In this document: positions 1 through 8,489 of the stretch, piece after piece | Numbering within the stretch: position 1 is the first letter of the stretch | Layout of the letters: the number at the start of each line of letters is the position of its first letter | NCBI RefSeq assembly: GCF_036248275.1 | Contig: NZ_CP109181.1 | Coordinates: 4,464,001 to 4,528,000, forward strand | Length of the DNA: 64,000 nucleotides | DNA from: Streptomyces sp. NBC_01716 | GTDB lineage: Bacteria; Actinomycetota; Actinomycetes; Streptomycetales; Streptomycetaceae | Direction: 5' to 3' | Notes under the pieces: model-generated | The model's input: the letters and a program-made list of their open reading frames with translations, nothing else | The model's database searches: none | What the model was told of the DNA's origin: nothing | Made by a program: the position numbers and the translations under genes

Positions 1-2
1 TC

Positions 3-323
3 CCACTGGTCACCTACGTGATCGCGAAGCGCTGCGCCCTCGGCCTCCAGCGCCGCGACCGCGAGAAGGTCCTGCACGGCCGCGAGACGGGTGTCATCAA
101 GCGTCTGTCGTACGGCGAGTTCGTCGAGATCCACGAACGCCTCACCCCGGCCCAACTTCACACGCTCACGGCCCACGAACAGTACGAGCCCCTCCCCCCA
201 CCCCCCGAACGGGCCTGGACCGGGCGCCTCCGCACCCGGCTCAGCCGCGCCTACTACGGCCCCGCCGCACAGATCACCAAACCCACGGCCCGCGAATACG
301 AGGAACTCACCGGCGGCCACTGA
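3..323 (+). CDS. qcrB: Cytochrome bc1 complex cytochrome b subunit, C-terminal fragment
   Basis: The gene runs in from the left edge; only the last 106 codons are present. The tail contains GLQRRDREKVLHGRETG, LTAHEQYEPL and a C-terminal AYYGPAAQITKPTAREYEEL, the hydrophilic extension typical of actinobacterial QcrB, the quinol-oxidising membrane subunit of the bc1-aa3 respiratory supercomplex. No transmembrane helix falls in the visible part. Its stop overlaps the 3' end of the convergent glycosidase gene by 17 bases. Principal Streptomyces qcrB genes normally sit in a qcrCAB cluster; whether this is that copy or a second one cannot be told from the fragment. Confidence 0.75.
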   Translation, partial: PLVTYVIAKRCALGLQRRDREKVLHGRETGVIKRLSYGEFVEIHERLTPAQLHTLTAHEQYEPLPPPPERAWTGRLRTRLSRAYYGPAAQITKPTAREYEELTGGH

Positions 324-1821
324 CCGCCTTGTCGACGGAGACGTTGTCGAAGGCCGCGGCGGTGTTGAAGACCCGTACCCCGTTGGCTCCGCTGCCGTAA
401 GTGGCATCGGTCACCGAGATCTTCGGCGTGGCCATGTCGTCGACGTACACCTTGATCGCGGAGCCGACCGCCGAGATCCGGATGTGGTGGGACGGCCCGG
501 CGGGGCGGGACAGCTGGGCTGAACCCAACTGTGTCCAGGAGTCGTTCGCCCTGCCGAGCACCACCTTTCCGTTCTGGCTGATGCCCGCGTAATAGCCGGT
601 GTAGCTGTCGACGCCGGCCGACGGTCGCGTGGCGCGGAACACCAGACCCGCGTCACCGCGCCCCGAGGTGACCTTGACGTCGGCGTCGTAGGTGAAGTCG
701 GCGAAGTTGGTGTCGAGCAGTGCCTTACCACCCGGGGAGCTCTCGGCCCGATAGCGTCCGCCGTCGGCCGACCAGGACCCGCCGTAGGTCTTCCAGCCCA
801 GGGCGTTGCCGTCGGCGAAGTTGTCCCCGACCCGCATCGTGACCGGTTCGATCGTGCCGTCGGCGTTGAAGTACATGCGGTCGTAGGCGAGTTGGCGGTT
901 GTTTCCGGCGGTCTCGCTGAGCGGCCTGCGGTGATAGACGATGTACCAGATGTCCGTGCCGGGCACATTGACCACGGAGTTGTGACCCGAGCCCTTGGCC
1001 ACGGCGGGGTCTTGGGCGAGTACCTTCTCAATCTTGGTGAAGGGCCCGGTCGGTGAGTCGGACATGGCGTACGAGACCGAATAGTCCGGACCGGTCCAGC
1101 CTCCCTCGGACCACATCAGGTAGTACTTGCCGTCGCGCTTGAACATCTGCGAGCCCTCGACATAGTCGGCGGGCGTGATCTCCTTGTACGTGCTGCCGTC
1201 GGCGAAGGTGCCGAGGCTGGTCATGTCGTCGTTGAGCTTGACGACGTTCGCGTGCCCCCAGCCTCCGTAGTACATGTAGGCCTGACCGTCGTCGTCGATG
1301 AAGACGTCCTGGTCGATGGGCTGGGCGCCGTTGTGGAACTGCCCGATCAGCGGCCGGCCGATGGCGTCGGAGTACGGCCCTTCAGGCTTGTCCGCGACGG
1401 CGACGCCGATACCGCCGAGGCTGTCGTTGTTCTGGATGTCGTTGGCCGCGAAGAACAGGTAGTACTTCCCATCGCGCTCGACCGGCGCCGGCGCCCACAC
1501 GGCGTACTCGGCCCAGGAGATGTCCTCCGTCGTCAGCGCATCGCTGTGCTTGGTCCAGTTGACCATGTCGGTCGACGAGAAGGCGTCGAGGTACGTCTGC
1601 TCCCCGTACGCCTTCGACGTGGTCGGATACACCCAGTACGTGTCGTCGTACACGGCGATGTCCGGATCGGCGTACCACCCGTCGACGAACGGATTACCGG
1701 CGCCGATCTCCGGCTGTCCGGGCACCGCGACGGCGGTACCGGGCGAGAACGTGGCGACCAGACAGCCCGCGAGCAGTGCGGCCATGGTCTTCGCGTGGAA
1801 TCTGAGCATTCGAGCGTTCAT
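307..1821 (-). CDS. Secreted glycoside hydrolase family 43 protein with C-terminal sandwich domain
   Basis: A 504-residue exported glycosidase. The start was taken at the ATG at 1821 because a GGAG box precedes it and it begins a signal peptide (residues 1 to about 32, AVA cleavage site). The five-bladed propeller shows the GH43 catalytic set: general base Asp52 in YADPD, pKa modulator Asp170 in QPIDQDVF, general acid Glu222 in VEGSQMF, and His280 in GSGHNSVV. Residues from about 345 to the end (DNFADGNALGW onward) form a LamG/CBM66-like sandwich. Known family substrates are arabinan, arabinoxylan or galactan; which one applies is not visible. A perfect inverted repeat lies 77 bases upstream. 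Confidence 0.88.
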   Translation of the reverse strand: MNARMLRFHAKTMAALLAGCLVATFSPGTAVAVPGQPEIGAGNPFVDGWYADPDIAVYDDTYWVYPTTSKAYGEQTYLDAFSSTDMVNWTKHSDALTTEDISWAEYAVWAPAPVERDGKYYLFFAANDIQNNDSLGGIGVAVADKPEGPYSDAIGRPLIGQFHNGAQPIDQDVFIDDDGQAYMYYGGWGHANVVKLNDDMTSLGTFADGSTYKEITPADYVEGSQMFKRDGKYYLMWSEGGWTGPDYSVSYAMSDSPTGPFTKIEKVLAQDPAVAKGSGHNSVVNVPGTDIWYIVYHRRPLSETAGNNRQLAYDRMYFNADGTIEPVTMRVGDNFADGNALGWKTYGGSWSADGGRYRAESSPGGKALLDTNFADFTYDADVKVTSGRGDAGLVFRATRPSAGVDSYTGYYAGISQNGKVVLGRANDSWTQLGSAQLSRPAGPSHHIRISAVGSAIKVYVDDMATPKISVTDATYGSGANGVRVFNTAAAFDNVSVDKAVSGRR

Positions 1822-1897
1822 CGTCGGCAGCTCCGCATATGGGGGTCGGCAGCACGAACACCGGTCTCGGAAGAACATTCCCGCACACTAAGTAACA

Positions 1898-1913
1898 GGA
1901 ACGTACACGTTCC
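1898..1913. promoter_or_regulatory. Candidate operator of the GH43 gene
   Basis: GGAACGT-AC-ACGTTCC is a perfect 7-bp inverted repeat with a 2-bp centre, upstream of the GH43 start. Its size and symmetry fit a dimeric HTH repressor such as a sugar-responsive LacI or GntR protein (inference). No regulator gene is adjacent. Confidence 0.5.
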
Positions 1914-1996
1914 ATCAATGCTGCCCGCCCGGCTGAGGGGGCGTCAATAGTCGGTGAGTTCCGCTTCGTTCGGAGCCCGCGCCGGCCGTACGCGGG

Positions 1997-2611
1997 TCAG
2001 CGGGATTCGAGCGCGTCGAGTGCCACGGCCTGGGTGATGGCCAGGCGGCGGTCGATGTCGGGGGCGAGGATGTCCAGCACGTACCGGTCCCGCAGCCCGA
2101 ACTTCTTGTCCACCGCCATCAGTCGCTTGCCGCTCTCGGTGAAGTCGAAGTGGTACGGCCACAGGAACGGGACGAAGTCGGTGAACGGCAGCAGCCCCCA
2201 GATCCGGCGCACCACGCCCACCACCCGGTTGCGCTCCTGGCCGGTGAGGTCCATCGTGCCCGGCTGCCGCACGTTCCACGTCGTGCGCGCCACCGAGGCG
2301 AGAGGGTCCTGACGGAACGACCCGATGATCTGGCCCGTCCCGCTCCGCACCTCGTACTCGGCCCCGATGTCCAGGACTTGGCTGGCCTCGAACGTGGACA
2401 GGACGCTTTTCCTGGACTCGTCCGTGTAGATGGTCATCTGTTCCTTGAGCGATATCCGTTTCTGCTCGGCGAACGCCACGACTTCACCGTCGGAACCGTC
2501 AGGCCGGGCCACGGTCACCACGTAGCGGTTGGTCGTGAGGCTCATCCGCTGCCGGATGTTGAACCGCTCGTACGCCTGTATGTCCTCTGCCCGCATGCGT
2601 GTGTTGTCCAT
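1997..2611 (-). CDS. LURP-one-related (LOR/tubby-like) family protein
   Basis: A 204-residue protein without signal peptide or clear membrane helix. The sequence (NIRQRMSLTTNRYVVTV, KRISLKEQMTIYTDE, VLSTFEASQVLDIGAEYEV, GSFRQDPLASVARTTW) has the strand-rich pattern of the bacterial LURP-one/tubby-C-like family, a 12-stranded barrel around a hydrophobic helix; the central LLPFTDFVPFLWPYHFDF stretch would be that helix. The start is placed at the ATG at 2611, which has a GGGAGA box; a longer reading upstream is Arg-rich and looks untranslated. The function in bacteria is unknown. Confidence 0.6.
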   Translation of the reverse strand: MDNTRMRAEDIQAYERFNIRQRMSLTTNRYVVTVARPDGSDGEVVAFAEQKRISLKEQMTIYTDESRKSVLSTFEASQVLDIGAEYEVRSGTGQIIGSFRQDPLASVARTTWNVRQPGTMDLTGQERNRVVGVVRRIWGLLPFTDFVPFLWPYHFDFTESGKRLMAVDKKFGLRDRYVLDILAPDIDRRLAITQAVALDALESR

Positions 2612-2896
2612 GTGACGCCACGTCTCCCATTTCTTGTCTCTCCGGTACTGCCCGGCGTGCGCCGCCCCGGTGTGTGCCGCCCGCCGGCGTTCCCGCTCGG
2701 CCGTCCCATCGTCACCGCGGCGGCGGGCCCGGCGCAGTCGCCGGAAGTCGCGGCCCACGGCGACGAAAGGTGGCGGAGCGAGGGCGCGGGCGATCCGGTG
2801 ATGTCCAGGCCGGTCACGCGTTGTTGACTTTCGTCGTACGGCGCCACGACGGAGGAGCGATGCCGGCGGCTCCAGGGCGCTGCCTATCGTTCATCC

Positions 2897-4666
2897 GTGG
2901 AATCGAGAGTGGAACAAGCAGACGCCGCCCGCATCGCACGGACCCTCCGGCGCCGGCTCACGGCAGGGGTTCCCTGGAGCACGGGCCGGATCGTCGGGGA
3001 GACCGTGCTCGCCATCGCCCTCGCCGGGTTCGCCGGGCTGGTCGACGGCGTGGCGGCCGGGTTCGGGGGACGGACCCTCGCGGTCACGGCGGGCGTCGCC
3101 CTGCTGTCGGTGGCCCGGCGCGCGCTGCCCGCGACGGTGCTGGTCCTCTCGGCCGCCCTGGCCGGGGAGTTGATAGCGGCGACCCCTCTGCTGGTCTACG
3201 CGAGCTGGTCGGCGGGCAGCCGCATCACGAAGCCCTGGCGCGTGGCCGCCGCGTACGGCGCCGCGCTCGCACTCAATACCGCGCGTGCCGTTCACGACGA
3301 CATCAGCACGGGGTCCGGACTGCCCGTCACGAGCGGGCTGGGCGCGGGGGCGTTCCTGATCCTGTCGATCGTGCCGGGGCTCGCCGCCCGATACCGGGCG
3401 CAACGCCGCGCGCTGCTGGAGGCGTTGCGGCGGAACAACGATCATCTCGTGCGTGAGCAGACGGTGGTGGCCCGTGAGGCGCGCCTGCTGGAGCGCAACC
3501 GCATCGCTCACGACATGCACGACAGCCTTGGCCACCAACTCGCGCTCATCTCGGTGCACGCGGGCGCCCTCCAGGTCGATCCGGAACTGACCGATCGCCA
3601 GAGGGAGGGGGTACGGATCCTGCGGGAGGCCTCCGTCACCGCCATGGGGGAACTGCGTGAGGCCGTCGGCATCCTCCACGGGGCGGCCACCGACGGCAAC
3701 GGCGGAGAGGGCGGCGGGGATGGCGGCGGGCATCCGGTTCCCCGGACGGTCGCCTCCATCGACGGTCTGGTCGCCTCGTCCCGGGCCGCGGGCGCGACGG
3801 TGGAGCTGCACCGGTCGGGCGTCCACCGGCCGCTGGCGCCCGCCGCCGACCACGAGGCGTACCGCATAGCCCAGGAGGGCCTGACGAACGCTCACAAACA
3901 CGCGCCGGGCGCCCCGATCAGGCTGTCCCTGCGCTACGAGCCGGACAGCCTGGTGGTGGAGGTCGCCAACGGGCCGGTGCCGGGCGGCGGTTCGGAGGTA
4001 CCGGCCGCCATCAGTGGCCAACAGGGCCTGAAGGGGCTGCGGAAGCGGGTGGCGCTCGTCGGCGGCATGGTGCACACCGGCCCTACGGCGGACGGTGGTT
4101 TCCGTATCGCGGGGATGCTGCCGTACGGCGGTGGCGCCGCAGGGAGTGGTGGTGAGGCAGGGGACGGTGTGTACGGCGGGGACGGCGCGACCTCCGGCGG
4201 ACGGGCGAACGACTTTGTGGGGCAGATACCGCCGGGTGCGGTGGACCACGGTGGAACGGTCACCAATCGTTCCGAACCACAGACGGAGTTCACCACCATC
4301 ATGAGCACCAGGAAGAACGTGGCCATCGGCTGCGCTGGCACCGCCGTCGTCCTCATCGCCGGAATCATCGCCTTGGGCGTGTGGGGGGTGGGCGCGCTCA
4401 AGAGCGAGTTCGAGAAGGCGGAGATATCGCCGAGCGTGTACGAGTCGGTGAAGGTCGGCGATCCCGAGGCGGACGTGCAGGGCAAGCTGCCGGACGAGGA
4501 CTCGGCGCTGACATCGGACCTGAAGGACCAGGGCCCGGCCCTGCCCGAGGGCGCGAGCTGCCGTCACTTCGTCTCCGCCGCCGACAACCTCGACACCACG
4601 ACGGTCTTCCGGTTCTGCTTCCGCGACGGGAAGCTGGTCGCGAAGGAGACCTACAACGCCGTGTGA
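2897..4666 (+). CDS. NarL-family sensor histidine kinase fused to a membrane-anchored C-terminal domain
   Basis: A 589-residue protein. Residues about 25-165 hold several membrane helices; the dimerisation motif ERNRIAHDMHDSLGHQL places the phospho-acceptor at His208 (HisKA_3 type), followed by an HATPase with EAYRIAQEGLTNAHKHAPG and GLKGLRKRVALVGG. The kinase proper ends near residue 412. After a Gly-rich and then non-biased linker, a second module starts at Met469 with a helix (about 474-496) and a 90-residue, probably extracellular, tail with two cysteines (ASCRHF, FRFCFRDG). NarL kinases usually stop after the HATPase, so this is either a fusion or two genes joined by a lost stop; the ATG at 4301 could serve as an internal start. 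GTG start with no clear ribosome site. The cognate regulator follows 100 bases downstream. Confidence 0.85.
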   Translation: MESRVEQADAARIARTLRRRLTAGVPWSTGRIVGETVLAIALAGFAGLVDGVAAGFGGRTLAVTAGVALLSVARRALPATVLVLSAALAGELIAATPLLVYASWSAGSRITKPWRVAAAYGAALALNTARAVHDDISTGSGLPVTSGLGAGAFLILSIVPGLAARYRAQRRALLEALRRNNDHLVREQTVVAREARLLERNRIAHDMHDSLGHQLALISVHAGALQVDPELTDRQREGVRILREASVTAMGELREAVGILHGAATDGNGGEGGGDGGGHPVPRTVASIDGLVASSRAAGATVELHRSGVHRPLAPAADHEAYRIAQEGLTNAHKHAPGAPIRLSLRYEPDSLVVEVANGPVPGGGSEVPAAISGQQGLKGLRKRVALVGGMVHTGPTADGGFRIAGMLPYGGGAAGSGGEAGDGVYGGDGATSGGRANDFVGQIPPGAVDHGGTVTNRSEPQTEFTTIMSTRKNVAIGCAGTAVVLIAGIIALGVWGVGALKSEFEKAEISPSVYESVKVGDPEADVQGKLPDEDSALTSDLKDQGPALPEGASCRHFVSAADNLDTTTVFRFCFRDGKLVAKETYNAV

Positions 4667-4766
4667 ATGACTGCTTTCGCCCCTCTGTGCGATGCGTCAG
4701 GCCGGTCCAGGGCATGATGGCGAGGCCACGCCATCCGCTTCATGACCAACACGCGCAGGAGGCTGT

Positions 4767-5420
4767 GTGATCCGGGTCCTCGTCGCCGACGACGAGCCGC
4801 TCATCCGGGCCGGCATCAGGATGATCCTCACCTCGGCCGACGACATCGACGTGGTCGCCGAGGCGGGGGACGGCCGCGAGGCGGTGGACAAGGCGCGGGG
4901 CAACGCCGTCGACGTGGCCCTGCTGGACATCCAGATGCCGGTGATGGACGGGCTGACGGCCCTGGCCGAACTGGGCCGCGCCGCCCCGAAGGTGCGGGTG
5001 CTGATCCTCACCACGTTCGGCGAGCGCGACAACGTGCTGCGGACGCTCGGCCACGGTGGCGCGGGCTTCCTGCTCAAGGACTCCGCGCCCGGCGAACTGA
5101 TTCAGGCGGTGAGGGCCGCGGCGGCCGGCAACGCGTACCTCTCACCCGCGGCCACCCGCCACGTCGCGGACGCCCTCGCCTCCTCCGAGGCAACCACCCG
5201 CTCGGACGCCGCGAGACGCCGCCTCGACGGGCTGACCGGCCGGGAACGCGAAGTGCTGGTCCTGCTCGGGGAGGGCCTGTCCAACGCGGACGCGGGCAGA
5301 CGGCTGCACATGAGCGAGGCCACGGTGAAGACGTACGTCAGCCGCATCCTGACCAAACTCGCCTGCACCAACCGCGTCCAGGCGGCTCTCCTCGCCCGCG
5401 ACGCCGGCTTGCACGCATGA
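4767..5420 (+). CDS. NarL/LuxR-family response regulator
   Basis: A 217-residue two-domain regulator: receiver (1-120) with acidic pair Asp8-Asp9, phospho-acceptor Asp54 in LLDIQMPVMDG and the conserved Lys in FLLKD, then a LuxR helix-turn-helix (LTGREREVLVLLGEGLSNADAG, SEATVKTYVSRILTKL). AGGAGG lies 4 bases before the GTG start. It follows the NarL-type kinase in the same orientation and is its likely partner. The signal and target genes are not evident. Confidence 0.92.
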   Translation: MIRVLVADDEPLIRAGIRMILTSADDIDVVAEAGDGREAVDKARGNAVDVALLDIQMPVMDGLTALAELGRAAPKVRVLILTTFGERDNVLRTLGHGGAGFLLKDSAPGELIQAVRAAAAGNAYLSPAATRHVADALASSEATTRSDAARRRLDGLTGREREVLVLLGEGLSNADAGRRLHMSEATVKTYVSRILTKLACTNRVQAALLARDAGLHA

Positions 5421-5639
5421 GGGCCGCCCCCGGCCGCGGTATGAGACCGCCGAGCATCCCGACGCCACCGAAACGACCATGATCCCCGCCCGCCGCAAGG
5501 CCAACCCCCCAACCGCCTGACGCCCCCAGCCTCGCCGCCCTGAACGACCCCCGCCCCGGACCAGGGACAGCCCAACGCCACGGCGAACCGCCCACACCCG
5601 GTACGCTGTACCCGCTCCGCCGCTGGTGGGCGGGGCGTG

Positions 5640-5726
5640 GGTGGGTTGCCCGAGCGGCCTAAGGGAACGGTCTTGAAAACCGTCGTGGCAGCGATGTCAC
5701 CGTGGGTTCAAATCCCACACCCACCG
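5640..5726 (+). tRNA. tRNA-Ser(TGA)
   Basis: 87 nt with a 7-bp acceptor stem (GGTGGGT/ACCCACC), discriminator G, anticodon stem ACGGT/ACCGT around CTTGAAA giving anticodon TGA, a long variable arm as in class II tRNAs, and T-arm GTGGGTTCAAATCCCAC. No encoded CCA. Its 3' part from the anticodon stem onward is the left attachment site of the integrated element, and the insertion restores the tRNA sequence exactly. Confidence 0.95.
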
Positions 5727-5729
5727 CAG
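5669..5729. other. attL core, 61-bp direct repeat
   Basis: From GGTCTTGAAAACC to CACCCACCGCAG, identical to 22397-22457. It covers the anticodon arm, variable arm, T arm and acceptor 3' side of tRNA-Ser plus three bases beyond the discriminator. Flanks differ immediately outside on both sides (AC before and ATGAAC after here; AA and CAGGCC at the other copy). Confidence 0.95.
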
Positions 5730-5732
5730 ATG

Positions 5733-5769
5733 AACGGCCCCTGACCAGTACGTGTGGTCGGGGGCCGTT
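5733..5769 (+). terminator. Element-borne hairpin terminator behind tRNA-Ser
   Basis: AACGGCCCCTGACCA, a 7-base loop, then TGGTCGGGGGCCGTT: 15 pairs with one G-T wobble, four bases after the left repeat. It can replace the native tRNA terminator, which now lies beyond the right repeat. Confidence 0.8.
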
Positions 5770-5823
5770 GCCATGCCCGCTCCCTGCTGGGTACTGCGGT
5801 TCCCCCTGGTTTCCCGCTCTATC

Positions 5824-5852
5824 GGGCACGCAAGGGGCACGCGGGGGGCACG
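5824..5852. other. Candidate integrase arm-type sites, left
   Basis: Three copies of GGGCACG at 5824, 5835 and 5846, spaced 11 bases apart (one helical turn), 95-123 bases inside the left core. Matching copies lie at a similar distance inside the right core, the layout expected of tyrosine-integrase arm sites (inference). Confidence 0.5.
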
Positions 5853-5888
5853 GCCATGCAGTGCTTTGGAGCTGCCGAGGACTGCCCG

Positions 5889-6644
5889 CTACTGGCTGAT
5901 CGGGATCTCGTAGACGATCTCGCAGTGCGCCGCGGGCACCACGATGTCGGCCGTTTCCACGGGTCGGCCTTGGTCGCTGTAGTACGTCCGCCGGATATGC
6001 GTCACGAGTGCGGCCTTCTGGATGCCGAGTAGCGACGCCTCCTCGGCGGTCGCCTGCCGCGGCTCCGGCTGCTCCACCGCATGGCTGACGGTCACTCCGA
6101 TCACGGCCATGCGGTTCACGACACCAGCCCCGGCGTGCGGCCCTCCCTCGGGGAGGACGACGAGTGTGCCGCCGGTGAGGTCGTACGGCTCCCAACTCGT
6201 CGACAGCTGAACCGGCCTGCTGTCCGCCAGGAACTCGTACGTCGTCCGCACGCACAACTCGGCCTCGGCGATCCCGAGCCGCGCGGCGATCTCCGTCGGG
6301 GCCGGCACCTTCGCCTCGGTCCGACTCTCCCAATCACTCTGCCTGCCGAGAGCCTTCATGTCCTGGCGAAACGGGGACCCCGTGGGCTGTTCGCGTGCCG
6401 ACGACCGCACGACTCGAACCCGTTGCCGGACTTCGGCGACGTAGGTGCCCGATCCGGCCCGGCCTTCCAGCACTCCCTGGGAGATCAGCAACTCCTGTGC
6501 CCGGCGCACCACGTTCTCGCCCACGCCGCACTCATGGCCGATCTGGGCGCGGGAGGGGAGACGGTCCCCCGGTCCCCAGACGTGCTCCGCGATGCGCCGC
6601 CGGAGTTCATCGGCGATGCGGATATACGGCGGCTGCTCAGACAT
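5889..6644 (-). CDS. GntR-family transcriptional regulator (UTRA type)
   Basis: A 251-residue regulator with an N-terminal winged helix (YIRIADELRRRIAEHVWGPGDRLPSRAQIG, NVVRRAQELLISQGVLEGRAGSGTYV) and a C-terminal UTRA-like effector domain. Divergent from a run of small element genes; two CTAGT-centred palindromes lie just upstream of its own start, so it probably represses itself and the divergent genes. It is distinct from the KorSA-like GntR protein of the same element. Confidence 0.88.
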   Translation of the reverse strand: MSEQPPYIRIADELRRRIAEHVWGPGDRLPSRAQIGHECGVGENVVRRAQELLISQGVLEGRAGSGTYVAEVRQRVRVVRSSAREQPTGSPFRQDMKALGRQSDWESRTEAKVPAPTEIAARLGIAEAELCVRTTYEFLADSRPVQLSTSWEPYDLTGGTLVVLPEGGPHAGAGVVNRMAVIGVTVSHAVEQPEPRQATAEEASLLGIQKAALVTHIRRTYYSDQGRPVETADIVVPAAHCEIVYEIPISQ

Positions 6645-6653
6645 ATGGAAAAT

Positions 6654-6684
6654 CTAGTCCACTAGCTCTAATCTAGTTAACTAG
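6654..6684. promoter_or_regulatory. Paired operators of the divergent GntR regulator
   Basis: CTAGTCCACTAG (6654-6665) and CTAGTTAACTAG (6673-6684, perfectly palindromic) share CTAGT/ACTAG arms and are 19 bases apart. They fill the space between the GntR start and the divergent gene, so a bound dimer would cover both promoters. Confidence 0.65.
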
Positions 6685-6722
6685 CTTCACTGAAAGTGAT
6701 CGCTGGTGACGGAGGCTGCCCT

Positions 6723-7001
6723 GTGTCTGCTTCGGGAGTGACTGCGGCGGCCATCGCCGCCCGGCTGTCCGCCGCCGGGCTCCCCACGCGCGTGGAGGAG
6801 CGCAACCGGTTCACGACGGTCGAAGCGGAAGTGCCGGAAACGCTCGCCGCCGAGTCATGGCGGGAGGTCCTGGACGTGGTGGCCGAGGCCGATCGATTCG
6901 GGCTCCTGGCCACCAGCTTGAACGGCCGCACCTTATGGGCGGTCGTACGCAAAACGGTCCCCCCGACGAGCGATGTCGGGGGACCGGGCTATCAGCGATA
7001 G
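6723..7001 (+). CDS. Small element protein, unknown function
   Basis: 92 residues; GTG start chosen for the GGAGG box seven bases upstream. Begins SASGVTAAAIAARLSAAG and reads as a compact alpha/beta protein (VEERNRFTTVEAEVPETL, WREVLDVVAEADRFGLLATS). No family recognised. First gene of the block running away from the GntR regulator. Confidence 0.6.
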   Translation: MSASGVTAAAIAARLSAAGLPTRVEERNRFTTVEAEVPETLAAESWREVLDVVAEADRFGLLATSLNGRTLWAVVRKTVPPTSDVGGPGYQR

Positions 7002-7013
7002 GAGCTGAACAGC

Positions 7014-7325
7014 GTGCTCAACCGTATCCGCCGTGCCGCCTCGCTCACCAGAGAGCGGTACTTCTCCAAGGGCCGGCATCGCCGCCCCTTAACGCCCTCC
7101 CGTCCACTGACCGCTCCCACCTCCGCCGCGCCGGCTGACGCGTCGACCGCTTTCCCGGGCCAGGCTTCGGCTGGCGCGGTCCACCGTCGCCCCTTGAGGG
7201 GTGAGGACGTCGCGCTTGTCCGTCCGTACCTGGTGGCGTGGGAAGCGCGTGTACGGACGCGAGCGGTGGTCGTCGCGCCTCGTGTGCCGGCCGATGCCTG
7301 GTCGGCCCTCGCAGGGGTTCGCTGA
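7014..7325 (+). CDS. Small element protein with RGEDVALVRPYLV motif
   Basis: 103 residues, basic, GTG start behind AGGAG. The N-terminal half is Pro/Ala/Ser-rich and probably disordered; the C-terminal half has RPLRGEDVALVRPYLVAWEAR, a motif I associate with short Streptomyces proteins of unknown role. Its stop overlaps the next start (ctgATG), indicating translational coupling. Confidence 0.6.
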   Translation: MLNRIRRAASLTRERYFSKGRHRRPLTPSRPLTAPTSAAPADASTAFPGQASAGAVHRRPLRGEDVALVRPYLVAWEARVRTRAVVVAPRVPADAWSALAGVR

Positions 7326-7528
7326 TGCCCCCTCGTCGACAGCCGCGCGGTGCGGACACCACGTCCGTCCCCTACCGCTCGATCGCGTGCCGGATCGGCA
7401 CCCACCCCTCCTGCGTTGAGTCCTCCCCGTTCTTGGCACCCGCCGACGTCCCGGTGATCTATGAGGCGTGTGACTGCCCGTGCCATTCGACGCCCGACCG
7501 GTCCGCGCCAGTGGATGTGACGCTGTGA
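7325..7528 (+). CDS. Small cysteine-containing element protein
   Basis: 67 residues, ATG overlapping the previous stop. Five cysteines (SIACRIGTHPSC, YEACDCPCH) with neighbouring histidines suggest a small metal-binding fold (inference). No family recognised. Its stop overlaps the next GTG start (GTGA). Confidence 0.55.
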   Translation: MPPRRQPRGADTTSVPYRSIACRIGTHPSCVESSPFLAPADVPVIYEACDCPCHSTPDRSAPVDVTL

Positions 7529-7749
7529 GGCCTCAAGTCCCCGGCAGCGCACTGGTTTCCCACATCGAAGTCACTGCGGCCACCGTGCAGCGCGGCGACA
7601 TCATCCAACTCGGCGGCCACGCATGCCGGGTGAGAGACCTCTTTCAACTCCCTCAGGGGGCCAAACAACTGGTCTTCGAGTCGGGCGAGCTGCTGGCCAT
7701 ACACACACGTACCCGGCTCGCCGCCGTGCGACTGCTGAGAAGGCGGTGA
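7525..7749 (+). CDS. Small beta-rich (SH3/KOW-like) element protein
   Basis: 74 residues beginning at the GTG that overlaps the upstream stop. The pattern VQRGDIIQLGGHACRVRDLFQLP followed by KQLVFESGELLAI resembles the KOW/EF-P N-terminal barrel; small proteins of this look are common in Streptomyces mobile elements. Coupled to the following regulator, whose GTG overlaps its stop. Confidence 0.55.
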   Translation: MRPQVPGSALVSHIEVTAATVQRGDIIQLGGHACRVRDLFQLPQGAKQLVFESGELLAIHTRTRLAAVRLLRRR

Positions 7750-8489
7750 CCGGCTCCGTGCCCTCTCGTCACCACGACATCGCCGACGATCTCCGCCACC
7801 AGATCACGACGGGCAGCATCAAACCTGGCGAGCGCCTACCGTCCGAAGTCGGCCTGGCCGACCGGTACAAGGTCAGCACAGTGACACTGCGACGTGCCCT
7901 CGCCGTACTCCAGGGCGAAGGGCTCATCGAGAAGATCCACGGCAAGGGCAACTACGTCCGTCGCCCTCGCCGCAAGATCATGTACGTCGGCGGCTGGGGC
8001 ACGCTGGACCCCTGGACCGCTGCCGAGCCAACGTTGCGCGTCACGGTTCGCAGCACCACGGTTCCGGCCTCCGTACACCTGACGACGTTGCTGAAGGTGC
8101 CAACGGGCAGCCCTCTCGCGGAGTACTCCTGCCTCAGCCTTGAACAGGGGGCGCCGCACGGTTTGGCCCGCATCTACATCCCGCGAGACCTGGCACCGGC
8201 CGGAGTGCTCGACGACGACTCCGTGTGCCGGGAGGCGGTCACGAGATTCGCCGTCCTCGGTCCGTCGCCAGCCACCGTCCGAGAAACGGTTTGCGCCCGC
8301 TCTCCGACCCTGGCTGAAGCTTCGGCCCTCCGGATCGGACCTACCACGGCCGTTCTCGCGATCACCCGCATCGCCATCGACGCCACCGGACGCGTCGTCG
8401 AAGCCGCGCTCCTGGCCTTCCCGGGAGACCGAGTCGACGCCGTCTTCACCGCCCACCACGGGCTCAACGAGAGGCAAACCCGAGGATGA
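7746..8489 (+). CDS. GntR-family transcriptional regulator
   Basis: 247 residues: GntR winged helix (HHDIADDLRHQITTGSIKPGERLPSE, STVTLRRALAVLQGEGLIEKIHGKGNYV) followed by a UTRA-type domain. GTG start overlapping the upstream stop; a second in-frame GTG at 7758 is possible. It is the fifth gene of the coupled block and overlaps the next ORF by ATGA. The element therefore encodes at least three GntR proteins. Confidence 0.85.
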   Translation: MTGSVPSRHHDIADDLRHQITTGSIKPGERLPSEVGLADRYKVSTVTLRRALAVLQGEGLIEKIHGKGNYVRRPRRKIMYVGGWGTLDPWTAAEPTLRVTVRSTTVPASVHLTTLLKVPTGSPLAEYSCLSLEQGAPHGLARIYIPRDLAPAGVLDDDSVCREAVTRFAVLGPSPATVRETVCARSPTLAEASALRIGPTTAVLAITRIAIDATGRVVEAALLAFPGDRVDAVFTAHHGLNERQTRG

